From: Sorangium sp051521495
GTDB taxonomy: Bacteria > Myxococcota_A > Polyangia > Polyangiales > Polyangiaceae
DNA length: 64,000 nt
Reading direction: 5' to 3'
NCBI RefSeq assembly: GCF_051521495.1
Contig: NZ_CP150355.1
Coordinates: 6,696,001-6,760,000 of the forward strand
Shown here: one piece after another, positions 26,537-35,323 of the stretch
Layout: every line of letters starts with the position of its first letter
Position numbering within the stretch: position 1 is the first letter of the stretch
Notes under the pieces: model-generated
Told to the model about the DNA's origin: nothing
The model's input: only the letters and a program-made list of their open reading frames with translations
Database searches by the model: none
Translations under genes and position numbers: made by a program

Positions 26537-27667
26537 TCAGCCGCGCGAGGGCCGCCGCGGCGCGCCAGGAAGGATCCCGCCGGCGTCCCCCTCGCCCGCC
26601 GCCCCCGCCGCGCAGAGCGACGGCAAGGCCGCGATGGTCTCCTTCGTGACGCGCGGCCCGCCGGGGCCGTAGGACGGCGCGAGCGGCTTCAGCGGCGGCG
26701 GGAGCACCTCGGCGACCCGCGCGCCGACGGCAGCGCGCGACGCCGCGTGCCCCTCCCGCTCGGCCGCAGCCCGGAGCGCCCGCGCGAAATCGGCCGCCGT
26801 GGGCCAGCGCGCGTCGCGATCGCGCTCCAGCGCCCGCGCAACGGCGGCCGAGACGGCCTGGCCCACGCCCTCGCGCTCGTTCGAGAGCGGCGGCACCTCG
26901 CGCTGCAGCACAGCGTGGAGGGTCGAGACCATGCTGCTGCCGCCGAACAGCCGCCTGCCCGCCAGCACCTCCCACGCCACGACCCCGAGAGAGAACACGT
27001 CGGAGCGCCGATCCAGCGGCCACGCGTGCGCTTGCTCCGGCGAGAAATAGCTCAGCTTCCCCTTCACCATCCCGGTCTTCGTCCGCGTCGTACGGCGCAG
27101 GGCGTACGCGAGCCCGAGATCGCAGATGGAGGCCCGACCGTCGACGGCGACAAGGACGTTGGACGGCGAGATGTCCCGGTGGATCACCTGGAGCAGCTCC
27201 CCCGCGCTGTCGCGCGCCTCGTGCGCCGCGTGCAGCCCCTCGGCAGCCTGCGCGATGAGCTCGATCGCGTCGCCGACCCCGAGCGCCTCCGAAGCCCGGG
27301 TGAGGTGCTTGAGCGTGACCCCCACGACGAGCTCCATGACGATGTACGGGGCGCCCCGCTCGTCGAGACCGTAATCGAGGACAGGCACGAAATGGGGGCT
27401 CGCGACGCGCGACGCGATGCCCGCCTCGTCGAAGAGCATCTCCGCATAGCTCGACTCGTACTGCAGATCGGCGCGGATACGCTTCACCGCGACCAGCGGC
27501 TCGCGCTCCAGGCCCGCGCCGCCCGCCGCCGCCGCGGCGCCGGCGCCCCCGCTCTCCGCCTCCGCCACAGGCGCGCGGCGCGCGATGAAGACCTCGGCCA
27601 TGCCGCCCTTGGCCAGCTGCAACAGCAGCTCGTAAGGACCGACGGTGCCCAGATCCGACGAAGCCAT
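26537..27667 (-). CDS. Hanks-type serine/threonine protein kinase
   Basis: A 376-residue kinase without a membrane segment. Motifs: GGMAEV glycine loop (~21-26), ATP-binding K62 in VAVKRI, catalytic HRDISPSN (H163-N170), and DLG at 183-185 where DFG is usual, then SPEQ and DVFSLGVVAWE. The loop is interrupted by an Ala/Gly-rich insert (about 34-56). HRDIS instead of HRDLK is common among myxobacterial kinases. A ~90-residue tail rich in Ala/Arg/Pro has no recognised domain. It lies 153 bp downstream of the larger kinase gene on the same strand. Substrates are unknown. Confidence 0.92.
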   Translation of the reverse strand: MASSDLGTVGPYELLLQLAKGGMAEVFIARRAPVAEAESGGAGAAAAAGGAGLEREPLVAVKRIRADLQYESSYAEMLFDEAGIASRVASPHFVPVLDYGLDERGAPYIVMELVVGVTLKHLTRASEALGVGDAIELIAQAAEGLHAAHEARDSAGELLQVIHRDISPSNVLVAVDGRASICDLGLAYALRRTTRTKTGMVKGKLSYFSPEQAHAWPLDRRSDVFSLGVVAWEVLAGRRLFGGSSMVSTLHAVLQREVPPLSNEREGVGQAVSAAVARALERDRDARWPTAADFARALRAAAEREGHAASRAAVGARVAEVLPPPLKPLAPSYGPGGPRVTKETIAALPSLCAAGAAGEGDAGGILPGAPRRPSRG

Positions 27668-27738
27668 ACTCGATACTCTGGGCGGCGAGTTATCACGTCA
27701 ATGTAAAGTCATCAACCTTGGCCCCTGCGCGCTTCGTT

Positions 27739-27801
27739 CCGTCCGCGCTCTGATTTGCGCCGTCCGCGCTCTGATTTGCGCCGTCCGCGCTCTGATTTGC
27801 G
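27739..27801. repeat. Three perfect tandem copies of a 21-bp unit
   Basis: The unit CCGTCCGCGCTCTGATTTGCG occurs at 27739-27759, 27760-27780 and 27781-27801 without mismatch. It starts 20 bp beyond the stop of the large kinase gene, between it and the next kinase gene. Confidence 0.95.
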
Positions 27802-27820
27802 CTCGAGCGGACGTCCTCCT

Positions 27821-30514
27821 TCATTCTTCTCGCGCGCGTCCTTCCCTCACGGGTTCTTCTTGCACGCGGTCCGGCGCAGGGCCGCGCGCGGGGAGGCCCT
27901 CGCCGTTCGTGGGAGCGTCGCCGCCGCGCTCGGCGTGCTCGGCCAGCACCCGCTCGTCGGTCTCGCCCACCGAGCGCAGCCAGCGCGCGGCCGCCCGATG
28001 GCCAGCGGTGCGATCGCCGTCCGTGAGCATCCCGTAGGCGGCGTCGCGCACCAGGGTGTGGCGGAACGTGAGCTCGTCGTGCCCCGGGTAGCGCGACACG
28101 CCGCGCCGGGCGACGAGCTCCTCCGAGAGAAGGCTCTTCAGCCAGCGGTCGAGCGACTCGGGCGAGGTGCCGGCGCCGAGCAGCTGCCGCACCCCCTCGG
28201 GCCAGAAGCTGCCGCCGAACAGGCTCGCCGCCCGCAGCGTGCGCCGCGCCTCGGCCGGCAGCGCCTCGATGCGCGCGTGCATCAGGGCCACGACCGTGGG
28301 CGGCATGTCGCTCCGGCCCTCGGCGCGCGCGCGCATGAGCTCCTCGAGGAAGAACGGGTGGCCGTCCGCGTGCTCGACCAGCCGCGCCACCTCGGGCAGC
28401 GTGAGCTCGTCGCCGAACACGCTGCGGACGAGCCGCTCCGCCGCCCGCTGGCTGAGCGCGCCGAGCTTGATGTGCTGCACCCCGCGCGACCCCCACAGGC
28501 CGGGGAACGCCTCCATCACGCTGTGGCGCGCGAAGCCGAGCACGAGGAGCGGGCGATCCGAGAGCGCCTGGAGCGCCTCGTCCAGCACCGAGACCGAGGC
28601 GTGATCGCTCCAGTGCATGTCCTCGAGCACCACCACGACCGGCCCCTCACCGGCGCGCGCGGCGAGCCACTCGAGCACGGCGCGGCGGGCCTGATCGCCG
28701 AGGACGACCGCGTCCCCGCGGGCGGCGCGCAGCTCGGGATCCGGGTCGTCGAACGGCGTGCCCGCGATCTCGCCGAGGTACCACGCGACGCGCCGCGCGT
28801 CGTCGACCGGCGCGGGCATGGCGCGCGCGACGTGCTCGCGGATCTTGGCGCGGCGCGCCTCGATCGACTCGCCGGGCAGGCAGCCGGCCGCCGCGAGGAC
28901 GATCTCGCCCAGCATGCCGAACGGCGCGCCCGCGCAGAGCGGGTCGCCCCGGGCCACGTAGACCGACGCGCGCGCGTCGCGCTCGCGCACGGCGCGGATG
29001 AGCTCGCAGCGCAGGCGCGTCTTGCCGATGCCCGCCTCGCCGAGGACCAGCGCGGCGCGCGCCACGGGCTCGTCGGCGCTCTGCTCGAAGAGGCCGCGCA
29101 ACGTCGCGAGCTCGCGGTCGCGCCCGACGAACGCGGTGATGCGGCCGAAGAGCGTGCGCTCGGGCTCGGTGCCGTCGCGCTCGCCCTTCAGCAGGAACGA
29201 GGGGCCGTCGCCGATCACCTCGAAGCGCGGCGCCGCGAGCCCCGCCGTGACCTCGTCGACGCGCACGTCGCCCTCGGCCTCGCGCAGCCGGGCGACGGCG
29301 CGATCGATGACGTCGCCCGCGGGCAGGCGCTCGCCCACCTGCGCGCGGCCCGTGGCGAGCGCGACCGGGCGCCCGGGCAGGCGCGCCTTCAGCGCGAGCG
29401 CGCACTGCGCGGCGCGCGCCGCGAGGTCGAAGGCGGCCATCGTGCCGGCGCCGCCGCGGCCGGAGAACACCTCGTCGGTCTGCGAGGACAGGAGCACCAT
29501 GCGCGTGCCGCCGGGGAGCCGCACGCGTTCGCCGCCGAACGCCTCCGCGAGGTCCGCGACGACGCGCTCGACGCCGCGATCGCTCGCCGGCTCGGGGTCC
29601 GCGGCGCCCAGGTCGACGAGGACGACGCTGACGAGCCGCCGCTCGTCGTCCGTGACCGACGCGGGCGCGCCGTCCGCGCCCCCGGTGGAGGCGCGCGCGA
29701 GCACGGCGCGCGCCTCGGCGAGCGCGGCCGCCGCCGCGCGGCCGCCTTCGGGGCGCGCGGCCGGGTCCTTCGCCAGGAGGCGCGCGACGAGCTCGTCGAT
29801 CGAGGGCGGCACGTCGGGGCGCCGCTCGACGAGGCGCGGCGCCTCCTCGAGGAGGATGCGGCACACCTCGGCGAGCGGGTCGTCGGCCGCGAACGGGCGC
29901 TGCCCGGCGAGGCACTCGAAGAGCACCACGCCGAGCCCGAAGACGTCGGCCCGCGCGTCGACCTCGGCGTCGCCGCGCGCCTGCTCGGGCGCCACGTAGC
30001 CGAGCGAGCCGACGAGCGAGCTGGCCTCCGTGACGAGGGACGTCGACGCCGCGGCCCGCGCGACGCCGAAGTCGAGCAGGACCACGCCGTCGACCCTGCC
30101 TTCGCGCAGGAGCACGTTGCTCGGCTTGAGGTCGCGGTGCGTGATCCCGATCGCGTGGATGGCGGCGAGCGCCTCCGCGATCTGATGCGCGACGAGCAGC
30201 GCGTCGGCCACGGGGAGCGCGCCTTCCTGGAGGCGGACGTCGAGCGTGACGCCCTCGAGCCACTCCATCGCGAGCCACAGCGCGCCTTCGTCGCTCGTGC
30301 CGTGCGCGATGTGCTGCACGATGAGCGGGTGCTGCACGGCCTCGAGCAGGCGCGCCTCGCGGCGGAAGCGGGCCGCGAGCTCCGGCGGCGCGACCTTGAG
30401 CGCGACCGGGCGCCCGGTGAGCTGGTCGAGCGCGCGGTACACCGTGCCCATCCCGCCGGCGCCGGCAAGGCGGTGCACCTCGAACCGGCCTGCGACCAGC
30501 GTGCCCTCGCGCAT
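27821..30514 (-). CDS. Serine/threonine kinase - degenerate cyclase - AAA ATPase fusion (PknK-like), shortened
   Basis: An 897-residue signalling protein. The kinase domain (about 1-275) has GAGGMGTVY, K40, HRDLKPSN (126-133) and DFG (148-150). Residues about 300-460 resemble a class III nucleotide cyclase homology domain (RRLVSVVLVDLG) that has lost most catalytic residues. An ATPase domain follows with Walker A GEAGIGKT (K498) and Walker B VVVLEDMHW. Family members usually continue with several hundred residues of TPR-like helices. This one stops shortly after ERVLAEHAERGG in a polar tail, next to the 21-bp repeats, so the C-terminus may have been lost. It diverges from another kinase gene 180 bp away. 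Confidence 0.88.
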   Translation of the reverse strand: MREGTLVAGRFEVHRLAGAGGMGTVYRALDQLTGRPVALKVAPPELAARFRREARLLEAVQHPLIVQHIAHGTSDEGALWLAMEWLEGVTLDVRLQEGALPVADALLVAHQIAEALAAIHAIGITHRDLKPSNVLLREGRVDGVVLLDFGVARAAASTSLVTEASSLVGSLGYVAPEQARGDAEVDARADVFGLGVVLFECLAGQRPFAADDPLAEVCRILLEEAPRLVERRPDVPPSIDELVARLLAKDPAARPEGGRAAAAALAEARAVLARASTGGADGAPASVTDDERRLVSVVLVDLGAADPEPASDRGVERVVADLAEAFGGERVRLPGGTRMVLLSSQTDEVFSGRGGAGTMAAFDLAARAAQCALALKARLPGRPVALATGRAQVGERLPAGDVIDRAVARLREAEGDVRVDEVTAGLAAPRFEVIGDGPSFLLKGERDGTEPERTLFGRITAFVGRDRELATLRGLFEQSADEPVARAALVLGEAGIGKTRLRCELIRAVRERDARASVYVARGDPLCAGAPFGMLGEIVLAAAGCLPGESIEARRAKIREHVARAMPAPVDDARRVAWYLGEIAGTPFDDPDPELRAARGDAVVLGDQARRAVLEWLAARAGEGPVVVVLEDMHWSDHASVSVLDEALQALSDRPLLVLGFARHSVMEAFPGLWGSRGVQHIKLGALSQRAAERLVRSVFGDELTLPEVARLVEHADGHPFFLEELMRARAEGRSDMPPTVVALMHARIEALPAEARRTLRAASLFGGSFWPEGVRQLLGAGTSPESLDRWLKSLLSEELVARRGVSRYPGHDELTFRHTLVRDAAYGMLTDGDRTAGHRAAARWLRSVGETDERVLAEHAERGGDAPTNGEGLPARGPAPDRVQEEPVREGRAREE

Positions 30515-30694
30515 GGCGCAAGCTTATCCGAGAGCTCCCGTCACGTCCGCGGTGCGAGCGCTCGGTGGTGACGGTCCAGGGTGTTTGTTGTACGCTGTGC
30601 GCGCCGACACGCGCCGACACCCAGAGGGCCGCGCCGCCCGCACAGGACGCCTCCCCCGGGCCGTCGGCTCGGCCGATCGAAGAGGGACCCCCCG

Positions 30695-32248
30695 ATGAAC
30701 CCCGGACAGCAGGTGACGAGCACGCTCAGGCTGGCGCGCCAGCTCGGGAAGGGGGCGATGGGGAGCGTGTGGGTGGCCGATCACCTCGCGCTCGGGACGC
30801 AGGTGGCGGTGAAGTTCATGGCGCCGGCCTACGCGGACCAGAGCGGCTTCGTGGAGCGCTTCCGCCGGGAGGCGATGGCGGCCGCGCAGATCAAGAGCCC
30901 GCACGTCGCGCAGGTCTTCGACCACGGCGTCACGCCGGACGGGGTGCCGTTCATCGTGATGGAGCTGCTCGAGGGGGAGGACCTCAAGACCCGCATGCAG
31001 CGGCTGGGCGCGCTGCCGCCGGTCGAGGTCACGGCGATCGTGTCGCAGACGGCCAAGGCGCTCGGCCGGGCGCACCAGCTCGGGATCGTCCACCGCGACA
31101 TCAAGCCGGACAACATCTTCCTGCTCGACGTCGAGGGCGAGCTGTTCGTGAAGGTGGTCGACTTCGGGGTGGCCAAGCGGGTCCACGGCGACGTCGGCAT
31201 GACGTCGACCGGGAGCGTGCTGGGCACGCCGCTCTACATGAGCCCCGAGCAGCTGCTCAGCGCGAAGCACGTCGACTTCCGCGCGGATCTCTGGGGGCTC
31301 GCCGTGGTCGCCTACCACGCGCTCACCGAGCAGGTCCCGTTCCGGGGCGAGACGCTGGGGGCGCTGTCGGTGGTGCTCCACACCGGGATCTTCACGCCGC
31401 CGAGCGCGGTGAGGCCGGAGCTCTCCCCGGCGATCGACGCCTGGATGAAGAAGGCGCTGGCGCTCGATCCAGCGGCGCGCTTCGCGTCGGCGCGGCAGAT
31501 GGCGGAGGCGCTGGAGCACGCGGTGCTCGGGATCTCGCGCACGGCGTTCACGACGGAGCCGTCGTCCGCGGGGGAGCGGGCCCGCCCCGGGAGCGCGTCG
31601 CAGCCGGTGCTGTTCGGGGAGCCGACGCCGCTACCGCCAGCGCCGGGCCCGCGGCTCTCGACGACCGGGACGCCGTCGTCGGCGCCGGGCGCGCGGCTCT
31701 CGACGACCGGCGCGCCGGGGCGGACGCTCGCCGGCATGGCGACCTCGGGGACGGACGGAGCCCGAAGGTGGGCGCCGGCCATCCTGGCGGCGGCGCTCGC
31801 GTTCGGGGCGCTCGTGGCGGCGGTCGTGTTCCTGGCGACGAAGCGGTCGCCCACGACCGAGGTGACCCCCTCGTCGGAGGATCCGGCCCGGCAGGCCGCG
31901 TCCGTCCCGGCGCAGCCGGTGGTGCCGGCGCCTCAAGGCCCCGCGGCGACGCCGGGCAGCGCCGCCGCGCCGGCGCCGGCAGAGCCCGCGCAGCCCGCGG
32001 CCACGGCAGCGCCCGCGGCCACGGCAGCGCCCGCGGCCACGGCAGCGCCCGCGGCCACGGCAGCAACCGCGCAGCCCGCGGCGGAGGCGGGCGCTGTCCG
32101 CACCGGCGGGGCGGGGAGGCCGGGCGCGACCGCGGCGCCGCGCGGCACCTCGGAGGGGCGCGGCCGCGCCACGCCACGGGAAGCGGCGACGGGCCGCTCG
32201 ACGGGGACGAAGCCGCCCGCGCCGGTCGAGGACACGATCGGCTTCTGA
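30695..32248 (+). CDS. Membrane-anchored Hanks-type serine/threonine kinase
   Basis: A 517-residue kinase. Residues about 12-275 form the kinase domain: GKGAMGSV, K40 in VAVKF, HRDIKPDN (133-140), DFG (156-158) and TPLYMSPEQ. A Pro/Thr-rich juxtamembrane part leads to a single membrane helix (about 359-382) and an outer Ala/Pro/Thr-rich tail with repeated ATAAP units (15-bp repeats, about 31995-32070). The kinase would face the cytoplasm. The ATG at 30695 has AGAGGGA upstream; the longer frame adds Arg/Pro-rich sequence before the domain. It shares a 180-bp divergent promoter region with the gene at 27821-30514. Confidence 0.9.
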   Translation: MNPGQQVTSTLRLARQLGKGAMGSVWVADHLALGTQVAVKFMAPAYADQSGFVERFRREAMAAAQIKSPHVAQVFDHGVTPDGVPFIVMELLEGEDLKTRMQRLGALPPVEVTAIVSQTAKALGRAHQLGIVHRDIKPDNIFLLDVEGELFVKVVDFGVAKRVHGDVGMTSTGSVLGTPLYMSPEQLLSAKHVDFRADLWGLAVVAYHALTEQVPFRGETLGALSVVLHTGIFTPPSAVRPELSPAIDAWMKKALALDPAARFASARQMAEALEHAVLGISRTAFTTEPSSAGERARPGSASQPVLFGEPTPLPPAPGPRLSTTGTPSSAPGARLSTTGAPGRTLAGMATSGTDGARRWAPAILAAALAFGALVAAVVFLATKRSPTTEVTPSSEDPARQAASVPAQPVVPAPQGPAATPGSAAAPAPAEPAQPAATAAPAATAAPAATAAPAATAATAQPAAEAGAVRTGGAGRPGATAAPRGTSEGRGRATPREAATGRSTGTKPPAPVEDTIGF

Positions 32249-32586
32249 CGCGGCATCCTGCCCCATCGTGTTCCGGCCGCCCCGGGCGTCCGTGAATGCG
32301 ACCTCAAGCAGACGACCTGGTCAGTCGAAGCTCGTGGAAAAAGGGCGCTCGAGCCGTTCGACCGCAAAAGTTGGAATCACCCGCGCCGGCACAGGCGAGG
32401 TCGACATCGGAAGGTGAGGCCCGGGGGGCGCACTGCGACATCCCGCCTCGCTCCTCCAGCGGAAGGGGCTCGGAAATCGGCGCAAACGCATCGAGGCGTG
32501 AGAGTTTCGGATTGGCACAGAACGTGCGGTATCCGTCGCCGGGGCCCGGAGCGAGGACGCGCTCGACGCGAAGGAGGTCTCTTCCC
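32249..32586. other. Intergenic with sigma-54-like promoter
   Basis: 338 bp between the kinase stop and the small stress-type gene. The only signal I see is the -24/-12 promoter at 32513-32527 and a strong ribosome-binding site at 32571-32578. Confidence 0.55.
32513..32527 (+). promoter_or_regulatory. Sigma-54-type (-24/-12) promoter
   Basis: TGGCAC, five bases (AGAAC), then GTGC matches the TGGCAC-N5-TTGC consensus with one mismatch and the correct GG-N10-GC geometry. It is 60 bp upstream of the ATG at 32587. Sigma-54 promoters are frequent in myxobacteria, so an enhancer-binding protein probably controls this gene. Confidence 0.5.
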
Positions 32587-33072
32587 ATGGAGAAGCTCGT
32601 AATTGGCCTGGTGCAGACGCACGACGAGGCGGAAGCTGCGGCAGAACGCATCATCGAATGCGGCTACACCCGACAGGACGTCAGCCTGCTGATGACCGAT
32701 GCGACGCGCCACAGGTGCTTCCGGGCGCCGGACGAAGCCCCGACGTCGCACACGTTCGGCGCCGCTGTCGCGATGAGCGTCGTGGTGCCCGGCCTCGGAT
32801 TCGTGGTCGCGGGCCCGCTGGCTGCCGTCGTGGCAAGCGCGGTCGGCGCCGGGATCAAGGGCGGCCTGCGCGAGATCCTGATGAGCGCGGGCGTCCCGAA
32901 GCACTGGGCGGAACGCTACGAGGCCGGCGTCCGGAAGGGCGGGATCCTGGTCAGCGTATTCGCCCACAGCGAACGAGAGGTCGGCCTGCTCCACCTGCTC
33001 CTCGACGACCCCGGCATGTACTCGGTCCGCCCCGCCGCCGCCGAACCCGACACGCTCGACATCTACCTCTGA
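32587..33072 (+). CDS. Small stress-type protein with glycine-zipper hydrophobic core
   Basis: A 161-residue protein similar in layout to general-stress-protein 17M-like (YflT) proteins: an N-terminal alpha/beta domain (VIGLVQTHDEAEAAAERIIECGY), a Gly/Ala/Val-rich central stretch (about 58-100) that may insert in or associate with a membrane, and a C-terminal domain with YEAGVRKGGILVSV. The perfect AAGGAGGT at 32571-32578 predicts strong translation, and the sigma-54-like promoter upstream suggests induced expression. Its biochemical role is not known. Confidence 0.75.
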   Translation: MEKLVIGLVQTHDEAEAAAERIIECGYTRQDVSLLMTDATRHRCFRAPDEAPTSHTFGAAVAMSVVVPGLGFVVAGPLAAVVASAVGAGIKGGLREILMSAGVPKHWAERYEAGVRKGGILVSVFAHSEREVGLLHLLLDDPGMYSVRPAAAEPDTLDIYL

Positions 33073-33165
33073 GCGGATGGGCTCTGAGCGGATGGGGCTC
33101 GGCGACCGGAGCTATCGAGTTCCGCGATCCCAAGAGCTCGCGAGGCAATGTCCGCAGTCAATCCA

Positions 33166-33190
33166 TCGAGGGAGGGCACGCCTCCCTCGA
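33166..33190. terminator. Hairpin between convergent genes
   Basis: A perfect 10-bp stem TCGAGGGAGG / CCTCCCTCGA with a 5-base loop, 94 bp after the stress gene and 48 bp before the convergent gene end. A 15-bp direct repeat (CTCTGAGCGGATGGG) precedes it at 33068-33097. Confidence 0.55.
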
Positions 33191-33237
33191 GGGCGCGGAT
33201 CGCCACGAATCCCCCGGACATGAGGGATCTCTCGGGA

Positions 33238-34395
33238 TCAGCCCCCGAGCGACCTGAGCCGGGCGCGCAGCATCAGGGCGCCGATGAAGTCCTCCTCGGC
33301 GTCGCTCCGGCGCGACCAGCCGAGCGACAGGTAGCGCAGGAGCTCCCCGAACGTCGGTCCTGCCGGCGCCGCGCTCGTGCCGCCGCGCACGACCCAGAGC
33401 GCTTCGCCGTCGGCCGCGAGCGCGACGATGGCCCGCTGCGCCGCGCCGCCGCCGAGCGCCGAGCCGGAGAGCCGCGCGATCGGGTAGAGCTGCCGCGCCG
33501 CCGCCGCCTCCCAGCCGGGCTCGCGCTCGTGGCCGCGCAGCTCGTCCTCCCGGAGGAAGCGCAGCGTGCCCTCGACGGCGCCGATCGCGAGCTCCCGGTA
33601 GAGGTCCTCCGGATCCGCCGGATCGGCCCAGTCGTACGCGCGCGCGAACGCCGCGTACGTCGGCGGCGCGGCCACGCCTCGTACGGGCGGCGGGGACGCG
33701 GGCGCCCCGCGGCCGTCCTCGCGCCGGAGCACGCGGTTGAGCCGCGTCACCTCGTCGACGATCGAGGCCGGCCCCGGCTCGACGAGGCGCACCGCGACGC
33801 GGCGCTCCGGCGCGAAGAGGCCGCCCATGAGCGCGGCCAGCACCGGGGCGCCCAGCTCGTCCGCGAGGAACGTCGAGCCGCGGAGCGGCCGGATCGCCCG
33901 GTCCGTCGCGTCGCGCTCCTCCTGCGCGGTCGCGGTCTCCGGCAGATCGACGTCGACCTCGACGAGGTCGCTCCGGTCGGGCGTCTCCACGCCGGCCTCG
34001 ATGCCCTCCTCCCCTTCCCTCACGAAATGGCGGACGAACCCGCTCGCCTCGAAGCGCCAGCCGTCGTCGTGGACGACCTCCTCGGAGAAGACGAGCGCGA
34101 AGACCGTCGCGCCGGGGTGGCCGAGCTCGGCGGCCGCGTCGAGCACGGCGACGGGCGGAGAGAGCTCGTCCTCGAAGAGCTCGGAGAGGTGGTCGAGCTC
34201 GTCGTCCCCGCTGCCGGCTGGCTCGCCGCTCGAGTAATACGCGGCGGAGAACCCGGGCACACCGGGGAGCGGCGCGATGAACAGGCGCGGCGAAGCGACA
34301 TCGAAGCCGCCGAGCGCCACGGCAAAGCCCTGGGACAGCGCGCGGTCCGGGATCTCCGCGGGTCGAAAGATCAACGCAGCGAACGTGGTGGCCAT
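33238..34395 (-). CDS. Conserved hypothetical cytosolic protein
   Basis: I do not recognise the family. The 385-residue product has no signal peptide or membrane segment. It is acidic, with a run of beta-rich sequence (TFAALIFRPAE, VVHDDGWRFEASGFVRHF) and a region of Asp/Glu-rich VEVDVDLPETA. Its C-terminal ~100 residues contain IVALAADGEALWVVRGG. The ATG at 34395 is chosen over the upstream reading to 34461 because conserved-looking sequence begins there. It stands alone, convergent with the stress gene and divergent from the peroxiredoxin gene. Confidence 0.72.
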   Translation of the reverse strand: MATTFAALIFRPAEIPDRALSQGFAVALGGFDVASPRLFIAPLPGVPGFSAAYYSSGEPAGSGDDELDHLSELFEDELSPPVAVLDAAAELGHPGATVFALVFSEEVVHDDGWRFEASGFVRHFVREGEEGIEAGVETPDRSDLVEVDVDLPETATAQEERDATDRAIRPLRGSTFLADELGAPVLAALMGGLFAPERRVAVRLVEPGPASIVDEVTRLNRVLRREDGRGAPASPPPVRGVAAPPTYAAFARAYDWADPADPEDLYRELAIGAVEGTLRFLREDELRGHEREPGWEAAAARQLYPIARLSGSALGGGAAQRAIVALAADGEALWVVRGGTSAAPAGPTFGELLRYLSLGWSRRSDAEEDFIGALMLRARLRSLGG

Positions 34396-34721
34396 GGGGC
34401 GCTCAGGGTAACTCGATCGCCGGCCCGCGGCCGGTATCCAGCGTGGTCCGCTCCTCTTCATCTATCTCCACTCGCCCAGGCTCTCCCTGGTCCAGGCGCC
34501 GGAGGCGGCCGCGGGAGCTGATCCCGCTCTCCGCCGCCCATCGGCCGCGGTCCATGGCCGCGGCGCGCGCCCCCGCCGAACCGCCGAATGCCGGGAATCG
34601 ACGCAGGAACCCGGGGGATCGGACCGGCGGACGCCGCGGAGCCGGGCAGCGCAGGCGAGCCCCGCCGCGCGGCGCCCTGCGGCCTTGGACGCGGCGCGGC
34701 GCATCGGGTAGAGGACACACC
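34396..34721. other. Divergent intergenic, nothing recognised
   Basis: 326 bp of very GC-rich sequence between divergent genes. It must contain promoters for both, but I see no convincing -35/-10, -24/-12 or operator pattern. Confidence 0.45.
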
Positions 34722-35204
34722 ATGCTCGGAAAATCCACCCTGTCCGTCGGCGAGACAGCCCCAGATTTCAACCTGCAATCGCAGAAGCGGGAGACGGTCA
34801 AGCTCTCCGACTTCCGGGGCAAGAAGACCGTTGTCCTGTTCTTCTATCCCAAGGACGACACCCCTGGATGCACGGCGGAGTCGTGCGCGTTCCGCGACCA
34901 TTACGACGCGTTCGCGGAGGCTGGCGCCGAGGTCATCGGCGTGAGCGCCGACTCGGCGGGGTCTCACCAGCAATTCGCCGACAAATACCGCCTGCCCATG
35001 ACGCTGCTCAGCGACCCTGGCGGGGAGATTGCCGCGCGCTACGGCGTCAAGTCGCTCTTTGGCCTCCTCCCGGGCCGGGTGACGTTCGTCATCGATCGCG
35101 ACGGCATTGTTCGACATGCCTTCTCCTCCCAGCTCCGCGCGACCCGCCACGTCGACGAGGCGCTCGCGGTCGTGAAGCAGCTCGAGGCCTCGCGGCGCGG
35201 CTGA
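34722..35204 (+). CDS. bcp: Peroxiredoxin, BCP/PrxQ type
   Basis: A 160-residue thiol peroxidase that reduces hydrogen peroxide and organic peroxides in the cytosol with thioredoxin-type donors. The peroxidatic Cys is C50 in DDTPGCTAESC and the resolving Cys is C55, five residues on, as in atypical BCP/PrxQ enzymes. The thioredoxin fold has APDFNL at the start and GVSADS in the middle. AGAGGA precedes the ATG at 34722; the upstream extension of the frame is Arg/Pro-rich and unlikely to be translated. It lies 119 bp before the DUF4139 gene. Confidence 0.95.
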   Translation: MLGKSTLSVGETAPDFNLQSQKRETVKLSDFRGKKTVVLFFYPKDDTPGCTAESCAFRDHYDAFAEAGAEVIGVSADSAGSHQQFADKYRLPMTLLSDPGGEIAARYGVKSLFGLLPGRVTFVIDRDGIVRHAFSSQLRATRHVDEALAVVKQLEASRRG

Positions 35205-35323
35205 CGCGCAGCGCGGCGCGCGATCTCCCGGCCGGCCAGCCACCGTCGTTGACGCCCTCCGGAGGGGCGTTATGGACACCCCCAGGGCGGGGCCATCGCA
35301 CGCCTCCGCCGGGGGAGGCGACG

